Virus record (IMG/VR): IMGVR_UViG_3300038716_000200
Span: 1-29,488 of that record
DNA: 29,488 nucleotides
Origin: a virus
Reading direction: 5' to 3' (one strand)
The stretch's first letter is position 1. The number at the start of each line of letters is the position of its first letter. The notes beneath the pieces were generated by a model. It searched no databases. It saw nothing but the letters and a program-made list of their open reading frames with translations, and had not been told where the DNA came from. This document shows positions 1-5,365 of this stretch, in pieces. Position numbers and translations under genes: made by a program.

Positions 1-97
1 ATGTTGCTCCAGTGAGAGTGTCATACAAAACCACATTTCTATTCATCTGTTCAGGTGTCAGATCTGTTAGATGTCGGTAAAGATCGGAATACTTCAT
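1..97 (-). CDS. Partial small phage protein (C-terminus outside window)
   Basis: Read on the minus strand from ATG 97-95 and open to the window edge, giving the first 32 residues. It begins MKYSDLYRHLTDLTPEQMN and continues with a hydrophobic/aromatic stretch (VVLYD). The pattern 'L-x-x-L-T-P-E-Q-M-x-x-x-V-x-x-Y-D' resembles a short protein type that I recall from phages and cyanobacteria, with no known function. Its ATG overlaps the TGA stop of the upstream gene (94-282) as ATGA, the same coupling used throughout this leftward block, which is the main support for it being real. The 3' end and full length cannot be seen. Confidence 0.6.
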   Translation of the reverse strand, partial: MKYSDLYRHLTDLTPEQMNRNVVLYDTLTGAT

Positions 98-282
98 TTA
101 AAGGCTCTTTTAATCCAAGACATTAAGCGAGGTTTGGCTAGGCAATTATGCTTAGCTGGGTTGTTTAGTACATCAGTGAGTTTCTTGCAGAGAGTTACAT
201 CAAAGTGTTTTGCTGGGCAAGAACTTAGTGCATCTCTAGCAATTCTCACTTCTTCGAGTGTTAATTCATAGGCGAATTCCAT
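94..282 (-). CDS. Small hypothetical protein, 62 aa
   Basis: A 62-residue protein beginning MEFAYELTLEEVRIARDAL, probably mostly helical, with two cysteines in the middle and a basic end (WIKRAFK). I do not recognise a family. Its ATG overlaps the TAA stop of the next gene upstream (282-530) as TAATG, and its own stop overlaps the start of the partial gene at 1-97 as ATGA. It therefore sits inside a translationally coupled leftward operon. There is no Shine-Dalgarno sequence, so coupling may be how it is translated. An overlapping plus-strand frame of similar length has no coding support. Confidence 0.6.
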   Translation of the reverse strand: MEFAYELTLEEVRIARDALSSCPAKHFDVTLCKKLTDVLNNPAKHNCLAKPRLMSWIKRAFK

Positions 283-530
283 TAGTAGCTTGGTGGAATA
301 TTATTTAAAATTTCATCTCTTATCTCTTTAGCCATAGCTCTTAGCTCTAGGTCAGCAGGATTGGCCCTATGTGAAGCTACTACTAACTCGTCATATACTT
401 TGATCCATTTATCTATAGTCCATTCCATAGATAAGTAATTGTTCCTCTTACGTACCTTTGGAGTGTAAGGTCTTACATTAAACTCTGGAACATTGGGGTG
501 AGTTTCTTTAGAAAGTTCGATGCGTTTCAT
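282..530 (-). CDS. Small hypothetical protein, 82 aa
   Basis: An 82-residue protein with a basic N-terminal third (KVRKRNNYLSMEWTIDKWIK), followed by a probable helical region with alternating charged and hydrophobic residues (ELRAMAKEIRDEIL) and a short NNIPPSY tail. No catalytic motif is visible and I do not recognise the family. The ATG (530-528) overlaps the TGA stop of the 48-residue membrane protein at 527-673 as ATGA, and its stop overlaps the following start as TAATG. Reading through these overlaps supports one polycistronic leftward mRNA. Confidence 0.6.
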   Translation of the reverse strand: MKRIELSKETHPNVPEFNVRPYTPKVRKRNNYLSMEWTIDKWIKVYDELVVASHRANPADLELRAMAKEIRDEILNNIPPSY

Positions 531-673
531 TGGTTTAGCAGTTGTTGAATGTGCTGATCCCTTTGTTCTAGCCTTTGTTTTAGTGGTGAGTTCTTAAGTC
601 CATTGATAAGAGCTAGACCACACCAGCTAATCACTAGGAAGTACATTAGTGGGAGAATTAAAGACTTGTTCAT
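527..673 (-). CDS. Small single-span membrane protein, 48 aa
   Basis: Found by reading the minus strand directly; at 48 codons it escapes normal ORF cutoffs. It starts MNKSLILPLMYFLVISWCG, which is a short polar/basic N-terminus followed by about 18 hydrophobic residues (roughly 5-23) that form one transmembrane helix or an uncleaved signal anchor. Residues 26-48 are polar and helical (KQRLEQRDQHIQQLL), suggesting a small amphipathic or coiled-coil tail. The TGA stop overlaps the next ATG as ATGA, matching the rest of the block. The topology (N-terminal helix plus short helical tail) is seen in small phage membrane proteins such as spanin-like or superinfection-type proteins, but nothing identifies a specific function. 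There is no Shine-Dalgarno sequence. Confidence 0.5.
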   Translation of the reverse strand: MNKSLILPLMYFLVISWCGLALINGLKNSPLKQRLEQRDQHIQQLLNQ

Positions 674-721
674 GTGGTGTACAGATACATTGAAGCTAGT
701 TTTCACACACTAGCAATGGTG

Positions 722-750
722 GTTAGCAATTTGTTATAATAGTGCTAATC
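722..750. repeat. Inverted repeat flanking a TATAAT box
   Basis: The arms TTAGCA (723-728) and TGCTAA (743-748) are perfect complements, extending to 7 of 8 when one more base pair and a mismatch are included. They bracket a consensus TATAAT at 735-740 on the plus strand. On the minus strand the same stretch reads as the weaker TATAAC. It lies in the only sizeable gap (674-748) between two leftward genes. A second small inverted repeat (GCTAG...CTAGC, about 695-714) lies between it and the 527-673 gene. An operator, a promoter, or an RNA hairpin are all possible; no good -35 is seen for either strand. Confidence 0.3.
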
Positions 751-928
751 AAAAAGGTGTCTTGATAATAATATGTGGTGCATAGCCCCAGTCCTCTGTA
801 ACTGAGATACTGTCTGAATAGGAATTGAAATAAGATTGCAACTCCTCTGGTAGATGATCCCATTGAATATCATCATCTTCATTTAGTTCAATGACGCAAT
901 GAAAGTGATATTTAACTCGGTTAGCCAT
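749..928 (-). CDS. Small acidic hypothetical protein, 59 aa
   Basis: A 59-residue protein read on the minus strand from ATG 928-926 to TGA 751-749. It begins MANRVKYHFHCVIELNEDD, then has the acidic run EDDD, a WDHLPEEL motif, and a serine-rich stretch before a hydrophobic end (HIIIKTPF). No family is recognised. Support for a real gene comes from the TAATG overlap with the upstream MGLDMYL-type gene (928-1473) and from a GAGGGG Shine-Dalgarno sequence about 8 bases before the ATG, inside that gene's 3' end. This is one of the few well-placed ribosome binding sites in the leftward block. Confidence 0.6.
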   Translation of the reverse strand: MANRVKYHFHCVIELNEDDDIQWDHLPEELQSYFNSYSDSISVTEDWGYAPHIIIKTPF

Positions 929-1473
929 TACCAGTTCCCCTCATATTCAAATGAATCGAAGCACTGTCCACTATTCTTTTCTGCCTGTTGTTTTTGAAAT
1001 TTAATAATTTCATCTAGCCTTTCTTTGGTGTAGCGTAGGTCGGCATAATATCCTGATTCTTCTGATATTTCTTCAGTACCAAAGAAGAATCCTGAAGTAG
1101 ATGGTAATAAATCTTCAGCTACGCTTTGTCTCTTCTCTTCAGGGGTGTCTAGTACCTCATTGACTAGCTCTAGTAGCTTTATAAGGTGATCTATGTTGAC
1201 ATAGACTTTGGCGCAACTCTCATCCCTGCCATCGTTGCAGTTTTGAATGAAGAAGTTGTGTATTTGATTAGCCTTTCTCCATCTTGCTAGAGGGAAGGCT
1301 ACTGTGTAGTAACTGCTTTGGTGGTCAACTGGGATAGCTGTAGGCATCTTGACTGCTCTTCTAACAGTTTCGAAGTCTTTGCTACGTTCTCTGGGTTCAT
1401 CAGAAGTCCAGTCTGTAGGTTCAGCGAAGGCTCTCTTAGCAAACTTGCCTTCTAGGTACATATCTAGTCCCAT
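928..1473 (-). CDS. MGLDMYL-type conserved phage protein, 181 aa
   Basis: The N-terminus MGLDMYLEGKFAKR, the central segment WRKANQIHNFF, the tail-end motif STSGFFFGTEE...YYADL and the terminal FEYEGNW match, by eye, a widespread phage protein of unknown function that always opens with MGLDMYL and carries an 'RKAN.IH.WF' helix and a 'GFFFG' loop. Length (181 aa) and motif order look complete. Two cysteines (QNCNDGRDESC) lie close together before a predicted helical region (IDHLIKLLELVNEVL). A GGAG sequence about 7 bases before the ATG is a usable ribosome binding site. The function is unknown; location in the accessory block suggests takeover or defence-related activity, but that is inference only. 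Confidence 0.8.
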   Translation of the reverse strand: MGLDMYLEGKFAKRAFAEPTDWTSDEPRERSKDFETVRRAVKMPTAIPVDHQSSYYTVAFPLARWRKANQIHNFFIQNCNDGRDESCAKVYVNIDHLIKLLELVNEVLDTPEEKRQSVAEDLLPSTSGFFFGTEEISEESGYYADLRYTKERLDEIIKFQKQQAEKNSGQCFDSFEYEGNW

Positions 1474-1522
1474 GATTAATCTCCGATAGTAATGGTGGTA
1501 GTGGTGTGTGAGTTAAATTGAT

Positions 1523-1690
1523 TTAGTAGTCTCCTAAGGCTCCTTCACTAAAATAATCGTAGCCGGATCTCCAGTTTGCTTCATTTATGTGATGCTGCTC
1601 TTGGCTCCTAGCTACAACTTCTTTAGCTTTGTTAGCTGCCTTGGCTGAGTCCTCTATAAGATCATCAAGGCTCTTGTATGATTTGGACAT
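1523..1690 (-). CDS. Small hypothetical protein, 55 aa
   Basis: A 55-residue reading frame from ATG 1690-1688 to TAA 1525-1523, too short for usual cutoffs. It starts MSKSYKSLDDLIEDSAKAA, continues as an Ala/Lys-rich amphipathic helix (NKAKEVVARSQEQHH), then an aromatic acidic C-terminus (NWRSGYDYFSEGALGDY). The composition is protein-like and the frame fills the gap between its neighbours almost completely, which argues for a gene. It is not overlapped by neighbours: 49 bases separate it from the gene at 928-1473. No Shine-Dalgarno sequence and no recognised family. Confidence 0.5.
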   Translation of the reverse strand: MSKSYKSLDDLIEDSAKAANKAKEVVARSQEQHHINEANWRSGYDYFSEGALGDY

Positions 1691-1710
1691 CGAACTAATA
1701 GCAATGGTAC

Positions 1711-1766
1711 GGGGTGCAGTTTATAGTCATGCAGGACTGGTGACTATCCGTAGATAGACTCACCCC
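1711..1766. other. Nested stem-loop downstream of the ardC-like gene
   Basis: An inner perfect 7-bp stem, ATAGTCA (1723-1729) with TGACTAT (1741-1747) around an 11-base loop, is enclosed by GGGGTG (1711-1716) and CACCCC (1761-1766), which also pair. It lies just after the stop of the ArdC-like gene in the leftward transcript; the CACCCC arm overlaps that gene's stop codon. No U-tract follows on the minus strand, so a classical intrinsic terminator is not supported. It could stabilise the ardC mRNA end or cause pausing. Confidence 0.35.
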
Positions 1767-2674
1767 TTTAAATAAGTGTCTACTATCTTGACTATTTCTT
1801 GATAGGCTTTGTTGATTCTGTTACCAGCAGTCAACATTGTCTCTGTGATGTCCTTGTTATGCATGTTGTGACCAATAATGTAGTCAAATGCTTTTGCCTC
1901 TGTCTTTATTCCATAGTGCTTCATAACTAAGAAGGCTGTACTCTCTGCTTCTAGCTCTTTGATGCTCGTAGAGTCTGGAGCATTGGCCTCTAGATACTCA
2001 TCACGATTGTGCAAGATACTATGGGCTAACTCATGGGCTAGGGTTGACACTTCATTAGTAGGCTTTAGCCCCTCCCTTAGCTCAATCTTGTTAGCTGTTC
2101 CGTTCTTACCTAAGAACCAGCAAGTACCATGTGCCCCTCCCATGTCCTCTTTAGATACACCTCTATTGATAGTGATCTTCCTGGCTTTAGCTACCTGGCA
2201 GAGACCATTGTATAGTTTCTTTGGTACGTCTCCTTCTATGTCTCCCATGACGTGGGATGTATCAGGCTTGTCTGGTAGTGGTTCCCCATCAGTCTGGCGA
2301 TAGTCAAACACTGAGATGCCCCTAAAGCCACAAGGTCTCTTTGCTGGCTTGCCTAGAGTGTTTAAGATGGGGTTGCCGTTCTTATCTACTGCCGGAACCA
2401 TTATTGGAGCTAATATTCTGATACCCTTTTCCCCTTTCTTCACTGACCTTTTGCAATCCTTTCTCCAACTGTGAAAACCTTTGACCATTGGAGAGGGATC
2501 AAAACCTTTCTGGAGTTGTTGGATGTAAATCAATAAAGAGTTATTAAAAGAGTACTGAGCAAACTTTGCCATCACTTCTAGATACTCCTCCCAGTTGGTT
2601 AGAGCTTTGTTTAGCCCCTCTAGGAGTGTTTCTTGCATCTCTGGAGGGATCTTGGCGAGTCTTGAAGTAGTCAT
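1760..2674 (-). CDS. ArdC-like antirestriction protein, 304 aa
   Basis: The N-terminal two fifths (about 10-125) match the ArdC N-terminal, single-stranded-DNA-binding domain: WEEYLEVMAKFAQYSFNNSL, then the characteristic 'KGFHSWRKDCKRSVKKGEKGI' stretch (here split as KGFHSWRK and VKKGEKGIRI) and FRGISVFDYRQT. The C-terminal part is a zincin-like metallopeptidase domain with HELAH at 214-218 and a downstream glutamate-rich helix (KELEAESTAFLVMKHYG, about 239-255) supplying the likely third zinc ligand. Length and domain order fit the family, whose plasmid member protects incoming ssDNA from restriction. In a phage this could shield DNA on entry; whether the peptidase is active cannot be judged. 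No Shine-Dalgarno sequence is visible; a palindrome lies 40 bases upstream. Confidence 0.88.
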   Translation of the reverse strand: MTTSRLAKIPPEMQETLLEGLNKALTNWEEYLEVMAKFAQYSFNNSLLIYIQQLQKGFDPSPMVKGFHSWRKDCKRSVKKGEKGIRILAPIMVPAVDKNGNPILNTLGKPAKRPCGFRGISVFDYRQTDGEPLPDKPDTSHVMGDIEGDVPKKLYNGLCQVAKARKITINRGVSKEDMGGAHGTCWFLGKNGTANKIELREGLKPTNEVSTLAHELAHSILHNRDEYLEANAPDSTSIKELEAESTAFLVMKHYGIKTEAKAFDYIIGHNMHNKDITETMLTAGNRINKAYQEIVKIVDTYLKG

Positions 2675-2713
2675 AATCGTGTGTGCGTTTAATTAATTTA
2701 ATAGTAGAGAGGG

Positions 2714-2729
2714 ACACTGTTAACAGTGT
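2714..2729. repeat. 16-bp perfect palindrome upstream of the ArdC-like gene
   Basis: ACACTGTTAACAGTGT is a perfect 16-base palindrome centred between 2721 and 2722 around GTTAAC. It sits in the 62-base gap between the ArdC-like gene start (2674) and the stop of the next upstream gene (2737). Without a loop it is a better DNA-binding operator than an RNA hairpin. No -10 or -35 pair is obvious next to it. Confidence 0.45.
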
Positions 2730-2736
2730 TAAAGGT

Positions 2737-3006
2737 TCATAGCTTGTTGTATTTAATCCCCTCCCCCTCTGCATCTTGTAGTTGTTTGTACTGTTCATCA
2801 GATAGACAGACCCCGTAGTCCTCCCTATAGGGTCTAGGAATAGCTTTGAAGCCTATTGAAACATCCACCAAGGAGCCATAAGACCCCCTCGGCTTTTCAT
2901 TTCTATAGAACACCTCCCACCCCTCAAGCCCCTCCTTCAGGATACGGTCAACCATGGGGAGATCCTCCCTATTAGCTGAATATTTAAAGCGAATTTCATT
3001 AGTCAT
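2737..3006 (-). CDS. Hypothetical protein, 89 aa
   Basis: An 89-residue protein beginning MTNEIRFKYSANREDLPMV, with a central Gly/Trp segment (LEGWEVFYRNEKPRGSYGS), a short beta-like stretch (LVDVSIGFKAIPRPYRED), and a helical, acidic end (SDEQYKQLQDAEGEGIKYN). Mixed alpha/beta composition suggests a folded domain, but I do not recognise it. It is coupled by an ATGA overlap to the gene at 3003-3179 and has a GAGGA Shine-Dalgarno sequence 9 bases before its ATG, inside that gene's last codons. A different-frame reading over 2544-2798 is a shadow. Confidence 0.6.
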   Translation of the reverse strand: MTNEIRFKYSANREDLPMVDRILKEGLEGWEVFYRNEKPRGSYGSLVDVSIGFKAIPRPYREDYGVCLSDEQYKQLQDAEGEGIKYNKL

Positions 3007-3179
3007 AAAGCTTGATCCTCATAAATTTCATTGACTAGGGCGTTGTAGGCATCTAGGCAAGCCCCCAAGGATGCCCCCTCCCCCCATTGTTTCTTAATGG
3101 CTGCCCACTCCTCTGGGTGGGTGTAGGGCAAGTCATCATAGATAGCTTGCTTGGTGTCTTCACTGTGTAGAGTGCTCAT
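3003..3179 (-). CDS. Small hypothetical protein, 58 aa
   Basis: Read directly from ATG 3179-3177 to TGA 3005-3003; 58 residues. It begins MSTLHSEDTKQAIYDDLPY, then THPEEWAAIKKQW, a Gly/Ala-rich turn and a C-terminal helix (LDAYNALVNEIYEDQAL). It looks like a small acidic helical protein; no family is recognised. Both ends are joined to neighbours by ATGA overlaps (with 3176-3382 upstream and 2737-3006 downstream), which strongly supports it as a coding link in the operon rather than a gap. A run of G's mid-gene makes its base composition locally higher in GC than its neighbours. Confidence 0.6.
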   Translation of the reverse strand: MSTLHSEDTKQAIYDDLPYTHPEEWAAIKKQWGEGASLGACLDAYNALVNEIYEDQAL

Positions 3180-3382
3180 GGCGTGGGGTCTCCTGTAATA
3201 GTGTCTAATAGGTTGATAACTTCCTTTAATAGGTCGTCTACTTCCTCTAGGTCGTCTAGGTCTCCAGTTTTTAGGAAACTATCCATTAACCCTTTAGAGT
3301 ATTCTTCTTTGTTGGTTGTTTCTATCTCTTTAGAAATCGTTTCTAATTGATCTCTAAGGGTTTCTAATCTTGAATAACTCAT
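3176..3382 (-). CDS. Small coiled-coil protein, 68 aa
   Basis: A 68-residue acidic protein, MSYSRLETLRDQLETISKE followed by IETTNKEEYSKGLMDSF and a C-terminal acidic helix (DDLEEVDDLLKEVINLLD). The N-terminal 25 residues have hydrophobic heptad spacing compatible with a coiled coil. No motif points to a function. ATG 3382-3380 overlaps the TAA of the 47-residue gene upstream as TAATG, and the TGA stop overlaps the next ATG. Length is at the margin where chance ORFs occur, but the two overlaps and the protein-like composition support it. Confidence 0.6.
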   Translation of the reverse strand: MSYSRLETLRDQLETISKEIETTNKEEYSKGLMDSFLKTGDLDDLEEVDDLLKEVINLLDTITGDPTP

Positions 3383-3525
3383 TATCTGTTACGCTCCCAC
3401 GCTGTCAAAGCGGCGTTGTAGTAGCTTTCAGACTGTTCTATGTCTTCCAGTTCTTGGCGTTCTTCTTCTGTTAGTTCTGGGAGCTCTAGCGACTCTTCAA
3501 AACTTATCTTGTGCCGATAGTCCAT
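3382..3525 (-). CDS. Small acidic hypothetical protein, 47 aa
   Basis: A 47-residue frame from ATG 3525-3523 to TAA 3384-3382. It is strongly acidic: MDYRHKISFEESLELPELT then EEERQELEDIEQSESYY and a less acidic end (NAALTAWERNR). Small acidic proteins of this kind are common in phage early regions, where some act as DNA mimics or inhibitors of host proteins; nothing here identifies such a role. Coupling to the next gene by TAATG is the main evidence. No Shine-Dalgarno sequence is seen. Confidence 0.5.
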   Translation of the reverse strand: MDYRHKISFEESLELPELTEEERQELEDIEQSESYYNAALTAWERNR

Positions 3526-3544
3526 AGTAATTAATTAAATAGGG

Positions 3545-3745
3545 TTAGTTAGTGGCGCAAGTCTCACAGATTGGAACACTTAAGCGCATTTGATGCACTG
3601 TTATTGTTGAGCCGTTAAAGGTCTCAGCTTGTCCGTCTTGCTTACTTCCTAGGGTTATAGATCTCTGAGTATATAGAGAGCCTTTGTTGATAGTATTCTT
3701 GCAACTGTGGCAAGTTCTAGCCCGCCTAGTGGCTTTAAATTTCAT
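3545..3745 (-). CDS. Zinc-ribbon-like protein, 66 aa
   Basis: Two CxxC pairs, CHSC (Cys12, Cys15) and CETC (Cys60, Cys63), are separated by about 44 residues that look like a beta hairpin-rich core (SLYTQRSITLGS, GSTITVHQMRLSVPI). This is the layout of a treble-clef or zinc-ribbon fold binding one zinc ion. The N-terminus is basic (MKFKATRRARTCHSC), as in nucleic-acid-binding ribbons. Phages often encode small zinc proteins that bind host polymerase or DNA; the specific partner cannot be inferred. An AAGGT sequence about 9 bases upstream of the ATG is a plausible ribosome binding site. It lies downstream of the GP88-like gene across a gap with stem-loops. Confidence 0.7.
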   Translation of the reverse strand: MKFKATRRARTCHSCKNTINKGSLYTQRSITLGSKQDGQAETFNGSTITVHQMRLSVPICETCATN

Positions 3746-3770
3746 TAGATAGTTACCTTAGATAAAAGGA

Positions 3771-3819
3771 CAATAAGAAACCCGTTAGAGTCCCTTATTG
3801 AATCCCATAAAAGGGACTC
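3771..3819. terminator. Overlapping stem-loops between GP88-like and zinc-ribbon genes
   Basis: A perfect 9-bp stem, GAGTCCCTT (3788-3796) with AAGGGACTC (3811-3819), lies 20 bases after the GP88-like stop in the leftward transcript. A second perfect 7-bp stem, CAATAAG (3771-3777) with CTTATTG (3794-3800), shares bases 3794-3796 with the first, so the two cannot form together. The minus-strand bases after the first stem are only moderately U-rich. A leaky terminator or attenuator that lowers expression of the downstream block is the simplest reading. Confidence 0.45.
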
Positions 3820-3838
3820 AATGAGAGATACTTAACGC

Positions 3839-4696
3839 TTAAGCTATACAGAATGATTTCTTAAGCGCATCAGTCATATTAGGGACACGCTTGAAGCGTA
3901 ACCCTATAATGTATGTTTCGCCGTCCTTGTCACCTATTCTCCAATCTGTCTTATCGCCGTCTAGAACTTTAAAGGTAATGCCATTAATAGTGACAGTCTT
4001 AGGTAGTGGCTTGTTTCTGCCAATATCAAAGGCAGCAGCATAATTCAATTTATTCTCTAAAGCTGCCTGTAAGGTGTTGAACTTAGAACCGTGACTAAGT
4101 GTTAGGTGATAGCCCATATTATGGCACTTTAGAAAGTCTCTGTCCGTCCTTTTGGTGTAGTCGTAAGCGTGTAAGGTATCCCCAACCCTAGACTCTTTGT
4201 TGTAGTCATAAGCGTTCAAAATAGCTAATAGAATAGAGTCATAGCGTCCACAGTTTAAGTTGATGTTGAAAGTCTTTAAAATATATTTACTGTCAGTCTC
4301 TGTAATGTTTACAGCGATATTCTCCCAATGATAATCGGATGTACCATTTAAACGTAGGCCGAGTAGTTCATTTGTACTGTTCTTAGAATAGAATCTTAAA
4401 ACTTCAATAGTAAGTAGTCTTAAAAATAGGTTTGGTGATGTTCTAAAAGCTTTATCCCTTCTCGCTCTACATGCCAACTTTCCTTTTAAGTATGCTGGAT
4501 TGCCTGCAGTGTTTAGGCAAATATACTTACATGATCCGGCTGCCGGACATGCTGCCTTAGTTGGTAGAAGGTGTAGAACTGCAGTAGGTGCAATACTTTC
4601 AGACTTCAAAACTTTAGGATTAGTTAGAGTTAGAACGTTAGAAGGATTAAGCTTGAAAGCTTGCTTGAATTGTCTTAGATCGTTTGAGAGTTGCAT
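3839..4696 (-). CDS. GP88-like phage protein, 285 aa
   Basis: The cysteine cluster at 50-60 (CPAAGSCKYIC) followed by LNTAGN, a second cysteine in KLACRARRDKAF (Cys76) and the segment LGLRLNGTSDYHWEN matches, by memory, the GP88 family first named for a mycobacteriophage L5 gene product. The C-terminal 'DGDKTDWRIGDKDGETYIIGLRFK' region (quoted in parts: DGDKTDWRIGDKDG and YIIGLRFK) also fits that family. The biochemical role is not established as far as I know; the conserved cysteines suggest metal or iron-sulphur binding. This is the first gene leftward of the control region, so probably early expressed. Start ATG 4696-4694 has no Shine-Dalgarno sequence. A plus-strand frame over 4500-4739 is a shadow. 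Confidence 0.72.
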   Translation of the reverse strand: MQLSNDLRQFKQAFKLNPSNVLTLTNPKVLKSESIAPTAVLHLLPTKAACPAAGSCKYICLNTAGNPAYLKGKLACRARRDKAFRTSPNLFLRLLTIEVLRFYSKNSTNELLGLRLNGTSDYHWENIAVNITETDSKYILKTFNINLNCGRYDSILLAILNAYDYNKESRVGDTLHAYDYTKRTDRDFLKCHNMGYHLTLSHGSKFNTLQAALENKLNYAAAFDIGRNKPLPKTVTINGITFKVLDGDKTDWRIGDKDGETYIIGLRFKRVPNMTDALKKSFCIA

Positions 4697-4874
4697 AGTT
4701 AGATGCTTATTAGATATTTATATATTAGCGAACTTATAGAAGCATTTATAGGGTTATGTAAGCAAGTACATAGTTTGAAATAATGCTTTAAAAGTTTTCA
4801 ACATAGTCTCCCGCTTATTGTTCCTTCATAGCTGATACTCTGGCGACACTTGGCCCTAGTCTCTCAATAAATAC

Positions 4875-4936
4875 GCTAAAAACTGTCGAAATAGTGGAAA
4901 AAAGGCTAAAAATTGCGCAGATAATGGCGAAAAAAG
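4875..4936 (+). repeat. Imperfect tandem direct repeat (~31 bp x 2)
   Basis: GCTAAAAACTG...GGAAAAAAG (4875-4904) is followed directly by GCTAAAAATTG...CGAAAAAAG (4905-4936). The copies share both ends (GCTAAAAA and AAAAAAG) and differ in the middle. Adjacent A-rich repeats of this size resemble iterons or paired protein-binding sites; phased A-tracts would also bend DNA. There are only two clear copies. Confidence 0.4.
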
Positions 4937-5087
4937 CAAGTTAAAAAGACATAATTTGCAACAATTTGTCCAGTTTGTGTCCAGTTTTAAAATATACCTT
5001 GAGATCCCTTGATATAACTATCATTTCAAACTTGCATAACTGCTCAAATGACAGTTACGCAGCAAATTATATCAATTTATTACTATT

Positions 5088-5128
5088 ACTTGACATAAAA
5101 CCAGGCCGATTCCGCCTATTTGTCAAGT
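5088..5128. repeat. Inverted repeat with TTGACA in each arm
   Basis: ACTTGACA (5088-5095) and TGTCAAGT (5121-5128) are perfect 8-bp complements; inside them AGGC (5103-5106) pairs with GCCT (5114-5117), giving a possible bulged hairpin. Each arm carries TTGACA on one strand, so it could place two divergent -35 elements. No matching -10 at 16-18 bases was found for either arm. It could equally be an operator or an RNA hairpin. Confidence 0.4.
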
Positions 5129-5169
5129 ATTTCCTCCTAATATTTACACAAAGTTGTAAAAATGCTCTG

Positions 5170-5182
5170 ATTTGTAACAAAT
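5170..5182. repeat. Short palindrome ATTTGT-A-ACAAAT
   Basis: Perfect 6+1+6 palindrome. Related TTTGTTAC follows about 10 bases later and GTTGTAA lies about 17 bases before, so it may be part of a cluster of TTTGT(A/T)AC binding sites upstream of the rightward promoter. Confidence 0.3.
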
Positions 5183-5230
5183 GTACCTCTTTGTTACTAT
5201 ATGTTTCTTTTTTTTAAAAATCCTTGACAT

Positions 5231-5260
5231 TTGACCGAGGGGGCGCCAGATAGCTATAAA
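5231..5260 (+). promoter_or_regulatory. Probable sigma70-type promoter for the structural block
   Basis: TTGACC (5231-5236, 5 of 6 to consensus) and TATAAA (5255-5260, 5 of 6) are separated by 18 bases. Transcription would start near 5267 and give a leader of about 100 bases before the GTG at 5366. A perfect TTGACA lies just upstream at 5224-5229, but its spacing to the same -10 (25 bases) is too long. This is the only clear promoter facing the long rightward gene series. Confidence 0.5.
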
Positions 5261-5365
5261 AATTTTTTCCCAAAATCGATCTTTTTAAAGAGGAAGTAGG
5301 GTACAGAGAGTCCTAATGATGTACTAGACCTAAAATTACATCTATAGCGCTAATTTTTCAACCAA

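Larger units (their letters stand above)
4697..5365. promoter_or_regulatory. Divergent AT-rich control region (669 bp)
   Basis: No convincing gene lies between the leftward GP88-like gene and the rightward structural block. The stretch is AT-rich and contains a direct repeat (4875-4936), repeated TTTGTCCAG / TTTGTGTCCAG (about 4966-4985), an inverted repeat with TTGACA in both arms (5088-5128), a palindrome (5170-5182), a long T-tract (about 5206-5217) and a sigma70-like promoter (5231-5260). An 83-codon frame at 4966-5217 starting with TTG is low-complexity and I regard it as spurious. The layout fits a bidirectional early/late switch region and could also hold a replication origin, though nothing proves it. 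Confidence 0.6.

Noticed and set aside
1959-2303. 114-codon plus-strand frame
   Set aside because: Lies antisense to the ArdC-like gene, which has clear domain evidence.
4500-4739. 79-codon plus-strand frame
   Set aside because: Antisense to the GP88-like gene's 5' end and without ribosome binding site.
4966-5217. 83-codon plus-strand frame in the control region
   Set aside because: TTG start, no ribosome binding site, low-complexity AT-driven composition (Leu/Ile/Asn/Ser runs), and it covers the inverted repeats that better explain the region.
5224-5260. Perfect TTGACA at 5224-5229 as the -35
   Set aside because: 25 bases from TATAAA, beyond workable spacing; TTGACC at 5231-5236 gives 18 bases.
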